Assembly: GCA_026125385.1 (NCBI GenBank)
Contig: JAHCLG010000006.1
Span: 1-64,000, forward strand
Reading direction: 5' to 3'
Source: Legionellales bacterium
GTDB lineage: Bacteria > Pseudomonadota > Gammaproteobacteria > JAHCLG01
DNA length: 64,000 bases
Below are positions 1 to 10,132 of this stretch, in pieces. Both the position numbers and the translations under genes were made by a program. The notes below the pieces were generated by a model. That model did not search any database. It had not been told where the DNA came from and saw only the letters and a program-made list of their open reading frames with translations. Position 1 is the stretch's first letter; each line of letters starts with the position of its first letter.

Positions 1-1
1 C

Positions 2-46
2 AATGAGCTGGCTATGACAAATTTACACGAATTATTATCTGAATAA
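2..46 (+). CDS. Possible 3' end of a gene cut by the window start
   Basis: An open frame enters from the left edge and stops with TAA at 44-46, giving a 14-residue tail ending HELLSE. It would be convergent with the minus-strand gene that follows. The piece is too short to assign and could be chance. Confidence 0.3.
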   Translation, partial: NELAMTNLHELLSE

Positions 47-74
47 ATTTAGGATAATTGCTATTCTGTTATTT

Positions 75-908
75 TCATCCTGCGGGTAATCTCGAATTAT
101 TTCTGCAACTGATTGCAACTGATTGCAACTGAGAATGATGCGAAGATTTGGAATTTTGAATCTCGCTGGAAGTGCGACTAAAGAAACCAGGATTAAAAAA
201 TACAGGAGGACTATCAATACTAAAATTTTGTTGAATATTATTTTGATTTCTGTCGTTTTCACCATCTATTTTTTTGAGAGCTTCTGGTTTGAAATCAATA
301 ACACTACTGCTTGATTTTCTTAATTTTTTCTTATTTCCAATAGGATCAGATTTTGACTGAACCAGTTCCATTTGTTGCGCACTATCTTCAATAAGTTTAG
401 ATTTTAGATTACTAAATATATCTAATTTTAACCGAGCCAATTCTGCTCGTTGAGCACTACCTTTAATAAACCAGGCAAAAAAACCAGTGTTTCGCTTAAT
501 GGTATTTTTCAAGGAATGTGCTAACTCAGCAAATTGATTATTAAATGTATCAGTCCAACTTTGTAAAGCATGATTAGGTTGATTGCGCTTTGTTCCGTGC
601 CTTGTTGCTTCTATCTCCTGAAATATTCTAAATAATTCACCCTCATAAGAAGTAAGAACATCATTATGTTGATTTTGTTTAAGTAAAATAGTCTTTGACT
701 CTAGCAAAATATTGTGTAAACGACACAATTCACTTAGTTTAGTTTCGAGAGATACTCCTGAAATTAGATCCTTTAATTCCGTATCAATATTCGATAAAAT
801 TTTCTTTGGTCTTAGAAGAACATCCAGAAACCGTCTAAGCCACGTGAAAGGAGAATATCTGCGGGATAATCTTTCATTTTGAGCCGCTCTACTAGTTTCA
901 TTACCCAT
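75..908 (-). CDS. Unrecognised basic Ser/Asn/Lys-rich protein with a repeat-dependent C-terminus
   Basis: Encodes about 277 aa when started at the ATG at 908, which has a GAGGCGGGG Shine-Dalgarno stretch at good spacing. An in-frame ATG at 941 lies directly against its purine run and is less likely. I recognise no family. The protein is hydrophilic, basic and probably cytoplasmic, with no signal peptide. It contains an imperfect internal duplication: SAQRAELARLKLDIFSN is followed about 25 residues later by SAQQMELVQSKSDPIGN. The last codons run through three copies of a 10-bp repeat (104-133), so the C-terminus depends on repeat number. As sequenced the protein ends ISCRNNSRLPAG. With one repeat fewer it would end AEIIRDYPQDENNR and so on, stopping at position 35. 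A secreted effector is conceivable, but the sequence does not show it. Confidence 0.6.
   Translation of the reverse strand: MGNETSRAAQNERLSRRYSPFTWLRRFLDVLLRPKKILSNIDTELKDLISGVSLETKLSELCRLHNILLESKTILLKQNQHNDVLTSYEGELFRIFQEIEATRHGTKRNQPNHALQSWTDTFNNQFAELAHSLKNTIKRNTGFFAWFIKGSAQRAELARLKLDIFSNLKSKLIEDSAQQMELVQSKSDPIGNKKKLRKSSSSVIDFKPEALKKIDGENDRNQNNIQQNFSIDSPPVFFNPGFFSRTSSEIQNSKSSHHSQLQSVAISCRNNSRLPAG
104..133. repeat. 10-bp tandem repeat, three copies, inside a coding region
   Basis: Unit tgcaactgat at 104-113 and 114-123, and tgcaactgag at 124-133. Ten is not a multiple of three, so gain or loss of one unit changes the reading frame of the overlapping minus-strand gene. Losing one unit connects it to an open frame that runs to position 35. 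Confidence 0.85.
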
Positions 909-1113
909 CACACACCCCGCCTCGTTAATATGATTAAACATCCCTCGTGAATTTAAGCTGGTTTTTTTTTTCGATTTGTTACATTTAAACCATTTTTGCT
1001 TATAATTCCCACTCTAGCAGCAAAAACTTAACAGAATGCGACAAAAAAAATAAAATACTGCGGGGTAACACGGTGAAAAATTGAAGCTAGGATGATGCAG
1101 CGCAGAAAGCATA

Positions 1114-1572
1114 TTAGCCACAGCATTTTTTATATTTTTTGCCACTGCCGCACTCACAAGGTTCATTACGGCCAGGTTTGGCAGCAACTGTATTGCTATC
1201 GATATAAAACCATTTCCCTTGGTGACGTGCAAATACACTGATTTCTTGTAGGCGTTGCAGTTGGCCTTGGGTTTGATAGCTCGCGATAAATTCGACGGTG
1301 GCACGGTTAGGATTATCTGTAACTTGCGCCTCTTTAAGCACTTGTAAGCCTAGCCACGTCACGCTCTTAGCCCAAGTTTGCGCAGCCGATCGATTAAATC
1401 CTTGCAAAGCTCGCCCGCGCATGGTGTTTTCAATATAATCGATATTCCCTGTGGCATATGCGGTGTAACGCGAGCGCATTAATTCACCCGCAGTGGCAGG
1501 CATTTGCTGTTGATCGATAAATCGTCCGCAACACTGTTGATACAGTTCAGGATGGCCACAGGGACATTGCAT
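1114..1572 (-). CDS. SEC-C motif protein of the YchJ / UPF0225 family
   Basis: The 152-aa protein has both hallmarks of the YchJ family. The N-terminal Cys cluster is CPCGHPELYQQCCG, close to residue 3. The C-terminal SEC-C zinc motif is CECGSGKKYKKCCG at the very end. Between them lies the NTF2-like YchJ core (LMRSRYTAYATGNIDYI). SEC-C motifs bind zinc; in SecA the motif mediates contact with SecB and ribosomes, but the job of stand-alone YchJ proteins is not established. It starts only 5 bp after the stop of the small lipoprotein gene upstream, so the two are probably co-transcribed. Confidence 0.9.
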   Translation of the reverse strand: MQCPCGHPELYQQCCGRFIDQQQMPATAGELMRSRYTAYATGNIDYIENTMRGRALQGFNRSAAQTWAKSVTWLGLQVLKEAQVTDNPNRATVEFIASYQTQGQLQRLQEISVFARHQGKWFYIDSNTVAAKPGRNEPCECGSGKKYKKCCG

Positions 1573-1577
1573 AATCG

Positions 1578-1760
1578 CTACCTCTTAGCCAGCTCCAAAT
1601 GCTCGGCATGATACACCGCCCATTCTAATCCGGGTTCACTGGCTTGATCGAAATAAATTTTTGCACGATATTTTTGTATCATGGGATCTTGAGTACTTAA
1701 TGACACCGGATAACATCCGCTGAGTAAACTTACAATAATAATTAATCCCCAATATCGCAT
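1578..1760 (-). CDS. Small lipoprotein, 60 aa
   Basis: Starts MRYWGLIIIVSLLSGC, a short hydrophobic signal with lipobox LLSGC, so it should be lipidated at Cys16 and anchored in the outer or inner membrane. The mature part of about 45 residues is polar and matches no family I know. An AAGGA ribosome site lies 7 nt before the ATG. It sits in a minus-strand run with another lipoprotein gene upstream (1807-1959) and the SEC-C gene downstream. Confidence 0.6.
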   Translation of the reverse strand: MRYWGLIIIVSLLSGCYPVSLSTQDPMIQKYRAKIYFDQASEPGLEWAVYHAEHLELAKR

Positions 1761-1806
1761 GCTTCATCCTTAAAACTAAATGCTGCCGTTAATACCTTAA
1801 TCGCGG

Positions 1807-1959
1807 TTAAACTGGGTGCACCAGCATCGCCGGTGCCGCAGTAACCACCATCCGCGTGCCCTCGCCGCTCAATTGCACTGCTTTGCCACTGGCGTAGCCT
1901 AAATAATAGCAAGCATTTAATTGGCTTACGATCACACCCACGATTAAAATTTTCCACAT
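1807..1959 (-). CDS. Very small lipoprotein, about 50 aa
   Basis: An ATG at 1959 preceded by AGGAG (8-nt spacing) opens a 50-codon frame starting MWKILIVGVIVSQLNACYY, with lipobox LNAC, and ending LVHPV. The signal peptide plus ribosome site argue that this is the real gene rather than the overlapping GTG-started frame at 1742-1957, whose product has no recognisable features. The mature protein (GYASGKAVQLSGEGTR...) is about 34 residues. It is divergent from mutM and probably leads the lipoprotein / SEC-C run. Function unknown. Confidence 0.55.
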   Translation of the reverse strand: MWKILIVGVIVSQLNACYYLGYASGKAVQLSGEGTRMVVTAAPAMLVHPV

Positions 1960-2014
1960 TTAAAATACTCCTGCGTTATACTCAACGCCATCGCAGTGTA
2001 ACATAAATTGTATC

Positions 2015-2830
2015 ATGCCAGAATTACCCGAAGTGGAAACCACCAAGCGCGGTGTGGAGCCCCATATTACAATGAACACTATTCGAGACATCGATGTTTG
2101 GAACTCGCACTTGCGTTTGCCGGTGAATCACGACTTAACCTCGCGATTGCGCAATCAAACGATTTTCAATATTCATCGTCGCGGTAAATATTTATGGATG
2201 ACATTATCAGCGGGCTATTTATTAATTCATCTTGGTATGTCGGGATCGCTACGAATTTGTCATACTCCAACCCCCCGCAAAAAACACGATCATATTATTT
2301 TGCATTTTGATCGAAATATAGAATTACGTTACCACGATCCACGACGTTTTGGTTTATTTTTATGGCAAGAAGAATCGCCATTGCACCATTCCTTATTACA
2401 AACACTTGGCGTAGAACCGTTAACCGCCGAGTTTAACGCACGCTATTTATTAGCGCAGGCCATCACTCGCCGCATTGCCGTCAAAAGTTATATTATGGAT
2501 CATCATGTGGTAGTCGGGGTGGGTAATATTTATGCCAGCGAGGCATTATTTTTAGCCAACATTCATCCACAGCGCTTCGCCAATACTTTGGAATTATCAG
2601 AATATGCCCGCTTGGTAAAATACATTAAATTATTATTGCGACGAGCAATTCAAGTGGGTGGCACTACCCTACGCGATTTTGTCGCTGGAGATAGCAAACC
2701 CGGTTATTTCAAACAATCTTTATTGGTTTATGGACGTGAACATTTAGCCTGTGTGAAGTGCGCATCCACTTTGCAAAGTGTGAAAATTAATCAGCGCAGC
2801 AGTGTGTTTTGTCCGAATTGCCAAATTTAG
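2015..2830 (+). CDS. mutM: Formamidopyrimidine-DNA glycosylase (Fpg/MutM)
   Basis: This 271-aa protein has the diagnostic N-terminus MPELPEVET. After Met removal, Pro is the Schiff-base nucleophile and Glu the catalytic acid. The C-terminus carries the zinc finger CVKCASTLQSVKINQ...CPNC used for DNA binding, and the H2TH region with VGVGNIYASEALF is intact. It excises 8-oxoguanine and formamidopyrimidines and then performs beta/delta elimination (AP lyase). The length is normal for the family. It is a single gene, divergent from the small lipoprotein run and convergent with the ABC exporter operon. Confidence 0.97.
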   Translation: MPELPEVETTKRGVEPHITMNTIRDIDVWNSHLRLPVNHDLTSRLRNQTIFNIHRRGKYLWMTLSAGYLLIHLGMSGSLRICHTPTPRKKHDHIILHFDRNIELRYHDPRRFGLFLWQEESPLHHSLLQTLGVEPLTAEFNARYLLAQAITRRIAVKSYIMDHHVVVGVGNIYASEALFLANIHPQRFANTLELSEYARLVKYIKLLLRRAIQVGGTTLRDFVAGDSKPGYFKQSLLVYGREHLACVKCASTLQSVKINQRSSVFCPNCQI

Positions 2831-2845
2831 CGTAACATTCATTTC

Positions 2846-2882
2846 TCTAAGAGCCTGATCAAAAAAAGGCTCCTAAGCCAAT
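2846..2882 (-). terminator. Candidate terminator of the ABC exporter operon
   Basis: On the minus strand a short GGCT-TAGG-AGCC stem overlapping the stop codon of the ATPase gene is followed by seven T. A competing GAGCC...GGCTC pairing also spans the T run. The stem is weak, so the call is tentative. Confidence 0.35.
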
Positions 2883-3532
2883 TTACCATCTACTAACACA
2901 ATTTGTCTCTCGGCTAATTTTGCAAATTCTACATCGTGGGTAACATAAACGATTGTCGTTTTTTGTTCCCGATTAATTTGACGAAAAATATCCATGACCA
3001 CTTGGCCATTGGCTGAATCTAAATTACCCGTCGGTTCATCGGCAAAAATATATTGCGGTTGCATAATCAATGCGCGAGCAATGGCAATGCGTTGTTGTTC
3101 TCCGCCCGACATTTGCGCAGGAAATTTTTGTGCCTTTTTCGCTAAATTAAAAGTATTTAGTAAATAATAAGCGTAATCGATAGTGGCTTTTTGTTGATGA
3201 ATGCCATATTTGCGCGCGGGCATTAAAATATTTTCCAGTGCCGTTAATTCGGTTAATAAATAATGAAATTGAAACACAAACCCAATGTGACGATTGCGAA
3301 ATGCATGCAAAATTGCACTCGGGGTAGTTTGTGTGTGATAGTCGTTGATAATCACATCACCTGTGCTTGGAAAATCTAATGTGCTGATAATATAAAGCAG
3401 TGTGCTTTTACCCGAACCCGAGCGCCCAGTGAGACTCACTAATTCACCGCTTTTGATTTCAAATGAAATGTTATGCAGGACGGTTTGTTCCACACTACCA
3501 AAAAATTTTGAAACATTGCGCACACTGATCAT
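2873..3532 (-). CDS. ABC transporter ATP-binding protein (MacB/LolD type)
   Basis: A stand-alone 219-aa nucleotide-binding domain. It has Walker A GRSGSGKST near residue 36, a Q-loop region (FVFQFHYLL), the signature MSGGEQQRIAIARAL near 142, Walker B YIFADEPTGNLD and the H-loop THD. The DEPTGNLDS form is typical of the MacB/LolD/FtsE branch that works with FtsX-like permeases. It is the last gene of coaD-MFP-permease-ATPase and lies 3 bp after the permease stop. It should energise the permease at the inner membrane; the substrate is unknown. Confidence 0.92.
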   Translation of the reverse strand: MISVRNVSKFFGSVEQTVLHNISFEIKSGELVSLTGRSGSGKSTLLYIISTLDFPSTGDVIINDYHTQTTPSAILHAFRNRHIGFVFQFHYLLTELTALENILMPARKYGIHQQKATIDYAYYLLNTFNLAKKAQKFPAQMSGGEQQRIAIARALIMQPQYIFADEPTGNLDSANGQVVMDIFRQINREQKTTIVYVTHDVEFAKLAERQIVLVDGKLA

Positions 3533-3535
3533 GAT

Positions 3536-4786
3536 TTAGGTTCCACTCTCACGAATAATATCAATCGGCGTCATTTTGCTAGCATGATTAGCAGGTAAAA
3601 CGCTGGCAATTAATGAAGAAAGTAAAGCTAATAATAAACCGTAACCATAAATACTCACATCATAAGAGATGCGTAAATAATTAATTTTTCCTGTGCTATC
3701 GCGAAACATAGGAATGGTAGCCATATAGCGACAGGCTAAAAATCCCAGCATTAATCCAATGAGCCCTCCCATTAAACCCACAATTAATCCTTGGTATAAA
3801 AATAATTGCCGAATTTCTTTAGGTTCATAACCCATGGCGCGCAAAATCGCAATTTCTTTTTTCTTTTGATTAATTAATACAGAAAGCACATTATAAATTC
3901 CAAATGCCGCCACCAATAAAATTGAAAGCGTCATAAAATAGCGGATGGCCGTTTGCGTGCGAAACACCGCCATCACATTTGAATTCAGTTGATCCCAACT
4001 TTGTACTTGATCACGAGTCATCTTCGCCCACTCACTTGCCAAGGTGGCGGCGAGTTTGATGTCGTCAATTTTAATCGCAATGGTTGAAATCTGACTCGGG
4101 GTACGATTTATTTTTTGAATGTCCGCTAAGTTTCCATAGGCTATCGTATCATCGATGGTTTGAATGCCGACGTGAAAAATGCCGGCAATTTTAAAGAGTT
4201 GTGGTGAATTATTTCCTACAGAAATTAAAACATTACCTCCCATGCGTCCACCCACTTTTGCCAGCAAACCATCGCCAATCACTAAGCGATTTCCGCCACT
4301 TTTTAATTGGTTAAAACTCCCCGTTAATAAATAATTACCGAGATTGGTGACTTTTAATTGCGCTTGGGGTTCTGTGCCAATCAGCGTCGCAGCATTAGAA
4401 AGTTGACCATTACTCATCAACGCTTGGATGGTTAATTGTGGGGCGAAGGCAACGACGTGTTTATTTTGGCGCAAACGGTGATACCATTCTTGCGGATTTT
4501 GAATACGCTCATCATCGCGTCGTCCCGAGGGGGCAATTAACCAATTGACGAAACTTTGCTGACCAAAAAATTCACGTTGCATGCTGTTTGGATTAATGAT
4601 TTCTTGGCGAGCCGACACGCGAATATTGGCATCGTTATTAATTAATTGATCGCTGACATAACTTTGAAAACCTAACATCATTCCAGAAATAATTACATAC
4701 GCAGCACTGCCCAATAATATACCCACTAAAATTAATAGTGTTTGTTTTTTACGCGCCAATAATTGTCGTTTAGCTAAAAATAACAT
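3536..4786 (-). CDS. ABC transporter permease, FtsX/MacB/DevC-like
   Basis: The 416-aa protein has an N-terminal transmembrane helix (LLILVGILLGSAAYVIISG), a periplasmic domain of about 220 residues, then three C-terminal helices. The conserved QKKKEIAILRAMGY segment lies after the second helix. This is the FtsX/MacB fold, which does mechanotransmission rather than classical channel transport. The start codon overlaps the stop of the preceding MFP gene by one base (position 4786), which implies translational coupling. No TolC-like outer-membrane partner is encoded nearby. The cargo could be a small molecule, peptide or lipid; it cannot be read from sequence. Confidence 0.88.
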   Translation of the reverse strand: MLFLAKRQLLARKKQTLLILVGILLGSAAYVIISGMMLGFQSYVSDQLINNDANIRVSARQEIINPNSMQREFFGQQSFVNWLIAPSGRRDDERIQNPQEWYHRLRQNKHVVAFAPQLTIQALMSNGQLSNAATLIGTEPQAQLKVTNLGNYLLTGSFNQLKSGGNRLVIGDGLLAKVGGRMGGNVLISVGNNSPQLFKIAGIFHVGIQTIDDTIAYGNLADIQKINRTPSQISTIAIKIDDIKLAATLASEWAKMTRDQVQSWDQLNSNVMAVFRTQTAIRYFMTLSILLVAAFGIYNVLSVLINQKKKEIAILRAMGYEPKEIRQLFLYQGLIVGLMGGLIGLMLGFLACRYMATIPMFRDSTGKINYLRISYDVSIYGYGLLLALLSSLIASVLPANHASKMTPIDIIRESGT

Positions 4787-5565
4787 TAGGGCATCACCAA
4801 AACGTGATCGCTGTCTTGCAAATTATTAGAAATAACTTGAGCTTGGTTATTATTAATGATGCCGATTTTAATTTTTTCTTTGATGATTTTGTGATGGCGT
4901 TTAATCGTTACTGTATCATTTTGGATAGCATTGACTGGAATTAATTGCGCTGAAGGGGTGGTATTTAAAATAATTGCCACATCAGAACTCATTTCGGGTA
5001 AAATATTTTTAGGTAAATTATCGACTTTAATGCGCACATAAAATTCTTGTTGATTAGGATAAACCGATTCCACAATCCCCTGAAACGTTTGATTGTCTAG
5101 GCCATCAAAGCTTACTTTAACCGCTTGCCCTTTGTGAATTTTTACTGCAGCTTCTTGTTCTAAGGAAACCAAAATATAGGCTTCATTTAAATTCATTAAG
5201 GTAAGAATTTCTGTTTGTGGATAAACCGTTTCATTTTCGTGTAACGGTAATGAGGTAATGGTGCCAGCAAAATTAGCTCGCACCAAGGGTGAGTCGGTAA
5301 ATTCAACTAAGGCTTGACCTTTCCGCACATCATCACCCTCTACTACATATAATTTTTTTACTGTGGTCGTGATCCCAAGTTTTAAGTGGTATATGTGTTT
5401 AGAGGTCACGGTGCCTAAGCCGTAAATGGCAGTAACCATGGGGCCTCGTTTCACGGGTACCCAACTGTGTTGACGGTGTTTGTGCCAATAAAAAAATATA
5501 CCCACGAGGATGAGTAATATTATTAGACTGAGAATTAAAACCAAACGACGTGACAGTAATTTCAT
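4786..5565 (-). CDS. Periplasmic adaptor (membrane fusion protein, HlyD/MacA-like)
   Basis: A 259-aa protein with an N-terminal membrane anchor (LVLILSLIILLILVGIFFY), a biotinyl-lipoyl-like half motif (VVEGDDVRKGQALVEF), and a beta-barrel domain. At 259 aa it is short for the family and lacks a long alpha-helical hairpin, which resembles the reduced adaptors of DevBCA/MacAB-like exporters. It is first of the three exporter genes and 12 bp downstream of coaD, so coaD is probably in the same transcript. It would bridge the FtsX-like permease to an outer-membrane channel encoded elsewhere. Confidence 0.85.
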   Translation of the reverse strand: MKLLSRRLVLILSLIILLILVGIFFYWHKHRQHSWVPVKRGPMVTAIYGLGTVTSKHIYHLKLGITTTVKKLYVVEGDDVRKGQALVEFTDSPLVRANFAGTITSLPLHENETVYPQTEILTLMNLNEAYILVSLEQEAAVKIHKGQAVKVSFDGLDNQTFQGIVESVYPNQQEFYVRIKVDNLPKNILPEMSSDVAIILNTTPSAQLIPVNAIQNDTVTIKRHHKIIKEKIKIGIINNNQAQVISNNLQDSDHVLVMP

Positions 5566-5577
5566 AGTGATTCTTCT

Positions 5578-6265
<688 letters not shown>

Positions 6266-6267
6266 GA

Positions 6268-7995
6268 CTAGCGCCATAAATTGGTTTTTACCAATTCTAA
6301 AATTTCATCGCCGCGGCCGTTTAATATAGCTTTGGTTAAATATAAACTAAATCCTTTGATTTGTTCACCGGTAATTTTCGGTGGCATGGCTAATTCACTG
6401 CGATTCGTTACAATATCAATGACTGCTGGCGTCGGTGTTTTTAACGCCGTTTCTAACGCAGGATACACTTCGCTTGGATCTTCCACACGAATACCCTCAA
6501 TTCCCATCGCTTGTGCCATCTGCGCAAAATTCGGATTTTGTAAATCGGTACCAAAATCCAATAATCCTGAGGCTTTCATTTCTAATTCGACAAAGCCTAA
6601 GGAACCGTTATTAAAAATAATGACTTTGATCGGCAATTTCATTTGCATTAAGGTTAAAATATCGCCCATTAACATCGCAAAACCACCATCGCCACACAAA
6701 GCTACGACCTGGCGATTTGGAAATGCCGCTTTTGCACCAATCGCTTGCGATAAGGCATTCGCCATTGAACCATGATTAAATGATCCTAATAAACGACGTT
6801 TACCATTCATTTTTAAATAACGAGCAGCCCACAATGTAACGGTGCCCACATCACACGAAAAAATAGCATCATCCTGCGCCGTTTCACTAATCGCTTTCAT
6901 CGCATATTGTGGGTGAATGGGTTTGCGCCCGGGTTTACCGGTAGCTAAATCATCTAAATTTTTACGCGCACTGTGATAGTGTTTCAAGGCTTGTTGTAAA
7001 TGTTGACTAGAGGCATTACGAGTGAGTAATGGTAATAAGACACGAATCGTTTCTGTTACATCGCCGACGACGCCTAAATCCACCGCACAGCGTTTACCAA
7101 TATTTTCACCGCGAATATCAACTTGAATAATTTTGGCATTACTCGGATAAAATTGACGATATGGAAAATTAGTGCCGAGCATGAGCAACGTGTCGCACGC
7201 TTCCATGGCGTAATAACCCGAAGAAAAACCAATTAATCCAGTCATGCCCACATCATAAGGATTATCGTATTCTACCCATTCTTTCGCGCGCAAGGCGTGC
7301 ACCATTGGAGCTTGTAAGGTGTCGCATAATTGCATGAGTTCCGCATGCGCACCCGCACAACCACTTCCCGCCAAAATTGTGATTTTTTGCGATTGATTTA
7401 ATAATTTAGCGAGTTGTTGTAATTCGCTTTGCTGGGGAATGATATAAGGTTTTGCTTGTCGCGGCCACGTGGCGGGTTGCGTATAAATAGCTTTTTCTAA
7501 GGCGACATCACCAGAAATAATTAATACCGCAACACCGCGTTTGGTGATAGCGGTTTGAATAGCAATAGCCAGTAAGCGTGGCATTTGTTCGGGTGAATGA
7601 ACAATTTCACAAAAATGACTGCATTCTTGAAATAATTGTTGTGGTCGCGTTTCTTGAAAATAATTTCCACCAATTTCGGGTGAGGGAATATGCGCGGCGA
7701 TTGCTAACACTGGGGCATGCGAACGATGACTATCGTATAAGCCGTTAATCAAATGCATATTGCCAGGCCCACAACTTCCCGCACATACGGTGAGTTCTCC
7801 AGTTAATTGGGCTTCCGCACCGGCGGCAAAGGCCGCAGCTTCTTCGTGACGCACATGCACCCATTCCAAGGTTTTTTTATTCAGTAAAGAATTAGTGATC
7901 CCGTTTAACGAATCTCCAACCACACCATAAATCCGTTTTACACCAACGGCTTGTAACGTATCCACCAATACATCCGCCACAGTAGAATTAGCCAT
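6268..7995 (-). CDS. poxB: Pyruvate dehydrogenase (quinone) / pyruvate oxidase
   Basis: This 575-aa ThDP-dependent enzyme is close to E. coli PoxB along its length. It shares [10 protein letters not shown] near residue 25, [16 protein letters not shown] (catalytic Glu), CAGSCGPGN and [14 protein letters not shown]. The C-terminal ThDP-Mg motif is [12 protein letters not shown]...FNN. It decarboxylates pyruvate to acetate and CO2 and passes electrons through FAD to ubiquinone at the inner membrane. The C-terminus ends [10 protein letters not shown]; whether it has the E. coli-type lipid-activated membrane peptide is uncertain. It is a single gene with an AAGGAG ribosome site just before its ATG. 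Confidence 0.95.
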   Translation of the reverse strand: MANSTVADVLVDTLQAVGVKRIYGVVGDSLNGITNSLLNKKTLEWVHVRHEEAAAFAAGAEAQLTGELTVCAGSCGPGNMHLINGLYDSHRSHAPVLAIAAHIPSPEIGGNYFQETRPQQLFQECSHFCEIVHSPEQMPRLLAIAIQTAITKRGVAVLIISGDVALEKAIYTQPATWPRQAKPYIIPQQSELQQLAKLLNQSQKITILAGSGCAGAHAELMQLCDTLQAPMVHALRAKEWVEYDNPYDVGMTGLIGFSSGYYAMEACDTLLMLGTNFPYRQFYPSNAKIIQVDIRGENIGKRCAVDLGVVGDVTETIRVLLPLLTRNASSQHLQQALKHYHSARKNLDDLATGKPGRKPIHPQYAMKAISETAQDDAIFSCDVGTVTLWAARYLKMNGKRRLLGSFNHGSMANALSQAIGAKAAFPNRQVVALCGDGGFAMLMGDILTLMQMKLPIKVIIFNNGSLGFVELEMKASGLLDFGTDLQNPNFAQMAQAMGIEGIRVEDPSEVYPALETALKTPTPAVIDIVTNRSELAMPPKITGEQIKGFSLYLTKAILNGRGDEILELVKTNLWR

Positions 7996-8118
7996 GTCTT
8001 CTCCTTGAAATTAATGCCGGAAGGAGTAACACATTGAAGGTGCGAAACTCCTGTATTCTTCAGGTTTGAATTTATCACATTAACATTATTACTCGCCATA
8101 GCACCCGCGAGAAAATTC

Positions 8119-8448
8119 TCAGCTCTCTTCGTTTTTACCGCGCCCGCCGCCAAATGGTGTGGGTTTAGGGGAGAAACTTGAACGCATGCTCGGTGATAGT
8201 TGTAATAATAAACTTTCGAGTAAGCCTTCAATCTGACTAACATTGCGTAGCTCCGCTTCAAACTTAAGCAGCAGATGATATAGATCGCGCAAACGTTCTT
8301 CTGTGGAAAGTGTTTGTGCGGATGAGGTTAAAATAAACCGCAGTTGCCGGATCAATTGCTGTTTAATTTCTGGAAACAACGCACAATAATCGGATTGCAA
8401 TTCTAATAATAATTTTTCACTTAATGCAAAAATTTCATTACTCGGCAT
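8119..8448 (-). CDS. Unknown protein, 109 aa, coupled to prfC
   Basis: The likely start is the ATG at 8448, which overlaps the last 11 bases of prfC. That suggests translational coupling, since the local ribosome site is poor. The protein is soluble and largely helical ([13 protein letters not shown]..., [15 protein letters not shown]), with a Gly/Lys/Glu-rich tail ending GRGKNEES. No family recognised. Its fixed position behind release factor 3 is the only hint to function. Confidence 0.6.
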   Translation of the reverse strand: MPSNEIFALSEKLLLELQSDYCALFPEIKQQLIRQLRFILTSSAQTLSTEERLRDLYHLLLKFEAELRNVSQIEGLLESLLLQLSPSMRSSFSPKPTPFGGGRGKNEES

Positions 8449-10024
8449 GCGCGTGTTCTCGAGTTTGGGCAAAACGAATATCGGGAAAACGTTCCATGAC
8501 TAAATTTAAATTCACCCGACTCGGTGCTAAATAGGTTAAATGATTACCGGAATCCAGGGCTAAATTGATGCGATTTTTTTGTTTGAATTGCTCGAGTAAT
8601 TTTATATCATCACAATACACCCAGCGCGCAGTAAGCACCGAGACATTATCGTAAGCGCACTCTACACGATACTCATTTTGTAAACGATATTTTACGACAT
8701 CAAATTGCAAAATCCCGACTGCACCTAAAATGAGATCGTTACTATCCAGTGGTCGAAATAATTGTGTAGCGCCTTCTTCTGATAACTGTTGCAAGCCTTT
8801 TAATAAGGCTTTAGTTTTGAGGGGATCGCGCAACCGCACTAACCGAAATAATTCTGGTGCAAAATTTGGAATTCCCGTGAATTGCAGTGTTTCACCTTCG
8901 CTAAAGGTATCGCCAATTTGGATCGTACCATGATTGTGTAATCCGATAATATCACCAGGCCATGCAATTTCCACTTGTTCACGCTCACCCGCCATAAATT
9001 GCAAAGCGTTACTGATTTGCACTTGTTTTTGATCGCGCACATGAAAAATTTTCATGCCTTTTGAGTATTTTCCTGAGCACACCCGTAAAAATGCCACGCG
9101 ATCGTGATGAGCAGGATCCATGTTGGCTTGAATTTTAAAAACAAAACCGGAGAATTTTTCTTCTTGTGGTGTAATTTCTCGGGTTAAAGTGGCGCGTGGT
9201 TGTGGAGGTGGTGCAAATTCAACGAAGGCGTCTAATAATTCTTGCACGCCGAAATTATTAATCGCCGATCCAAAATAAGCTGGAGTTAATTTGGCTTGTA
9301 AAAATTGCTGCTGATTAAATTCAGGCGCCGCACCTTTTAAAAGTTCAATTTCATCGCGTAATTGTGTCGCCTGATAGTCTAACACTTCGTCGAGTTTGGG
9401 ATTATGGAGTCCTTGAATTTGCTGTGCTTGTTGGCGTTGTTCGTTGAGACCACTTTGATATAAATAAATCGTATCATGCGCTAAATGATAAATTCCGCGA
9501 AAATGTTTTCCCATCCCAATCGGCCAAGTCAGCGGTGTAATACCAATTTTTAAAATGGCTTCGATCTCATCTAATAAGTCGATGGGTTCACGGGTATCGC
9601 GATCCATTTTATTAATAAAGGTAATAATCGGGGTATTACGCAATCGACATACTTCCATGAGTTTAATCGTGCGTTCCTCAACACCTTTTGCCGCATCAAT
9701 CACCATTAATGCCGCATCAACTGCAGTTAACGTGCGATAGGTGTCTTCGGAAAAATCGGCATGTCCTGGCGTATCGAGTAAATTAAAAATACAGTCGCGA
9801 TAGGGAAATTGCATCACCGATGTTGTCACCGAAATACCGCGTTGTTTTTCCAATTCCATCCAGTCTGAAGTAGCGTGCCGCGATGCTTTACGTGCTTTGA
9901 CACTGCCTGCTAATTGAATTGCGCCACCGAATAATAATAATTTTTCAGTAATAGTGGTTTTACCGGCATCGGGGTGAGAAATAATCGCAAAGGTGCGGCG
10001 TTTGTGGATAGGGGAATTTTGCAT
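8438..10024 (-). CDS. prfC: Peptide chain release factor 3 (RF3)
   Basis: A translational GTPase of about 528 aa when started at the ATG at 10024, matching the usual 529. The frame can be extended to a TTG at 10039 but nothing supports that. It has G1 SHPDAGKTT, the switch region [12 protein letters not shown]3 DTPGHADF, G4 NKMD, and EF-G-like domains II and III. RF3 recycles RF1 and RF2 from the ribosome after peptide release. A small unknown gene overlaps its 3' end, and rimI lies 93 bp upstream on the same strand. Confidence 0.97.
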   Translation of the reverse strand: MQNSPIHKRRTFAIISHPDAGKTTITEKLLLFGGAIQLAGSVKARKASRHATSDWMELEKQRGISVTTSVMQFPYRDCIFNLLDTPGHADFSEDTYRTLTAVDAALMVIDAAKGVEERTIKLMEVCRLRNTPIITFINKMDRDTREPIDLLDEIEAILKIGITPLTWPIGMGKHFRGIYHLAHDTIYLYQSGLNEQRQQAQQIQGLHNPKLDEVLDYQATQLRDEIELLKGAAPEFNQQQFLQAKLTPAYFGSAINNFGVQELLDAFVEFAPPPQPRATLTREITPQEEKFSGFVFKIQANMDPAHHDRVAFLRVCSGKYSKGMKIFHVRDQKQVQISNALQFMAGEREQVEIAWPGDIIGLHNHGTIQIGDTFSEGETLQFTGIPNFAPELFRLVRLRDPLKTKALLKGLQQLSEEGATQLFRPLDSNDLILGAVGILQFDVVKYRLQNEYRVECAYDNVSVLTARWVYCDDIKLLEQFKQKNRINLALDSGNHLTYLAPSRVNLNLVMERFPDIRFAQTREHAHAE

Positions 10025-10051
10025 AGCATTCTCAATCAAAATTAAAAATGG

Positions 10052-10057
10052 ATTATA
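10052..10057 (-). promoter_or_regulatory. Candidate -10 box for prfC
   Basis: A perfect TATAAT on the minus strand, about 28 nt upstream of the prfC ATG. I see no good -35 hexamer at 16-18 bp, so this is a partial promoter call. Confidence 0.35.
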
Positions 10058-10132
10058 CTCGTTTCATTTCTAGATGCGAATAGACTCGCGCGTTTTAAGC
10101 GTGGTTTTTAACGCCTTTACCCTCTGAAGCTC

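Noticed and set aside
1742-1957. 71-aa minus-strand frame starting with GTG
   Set aside because: It overlaps a 50-aa frame with an ATG, AGGAG site and lipobox, and its own product has no recognisable features.
6281-6775. 164-aa plus-strand frame
   Set aside because: Antisense shadow of poxB.
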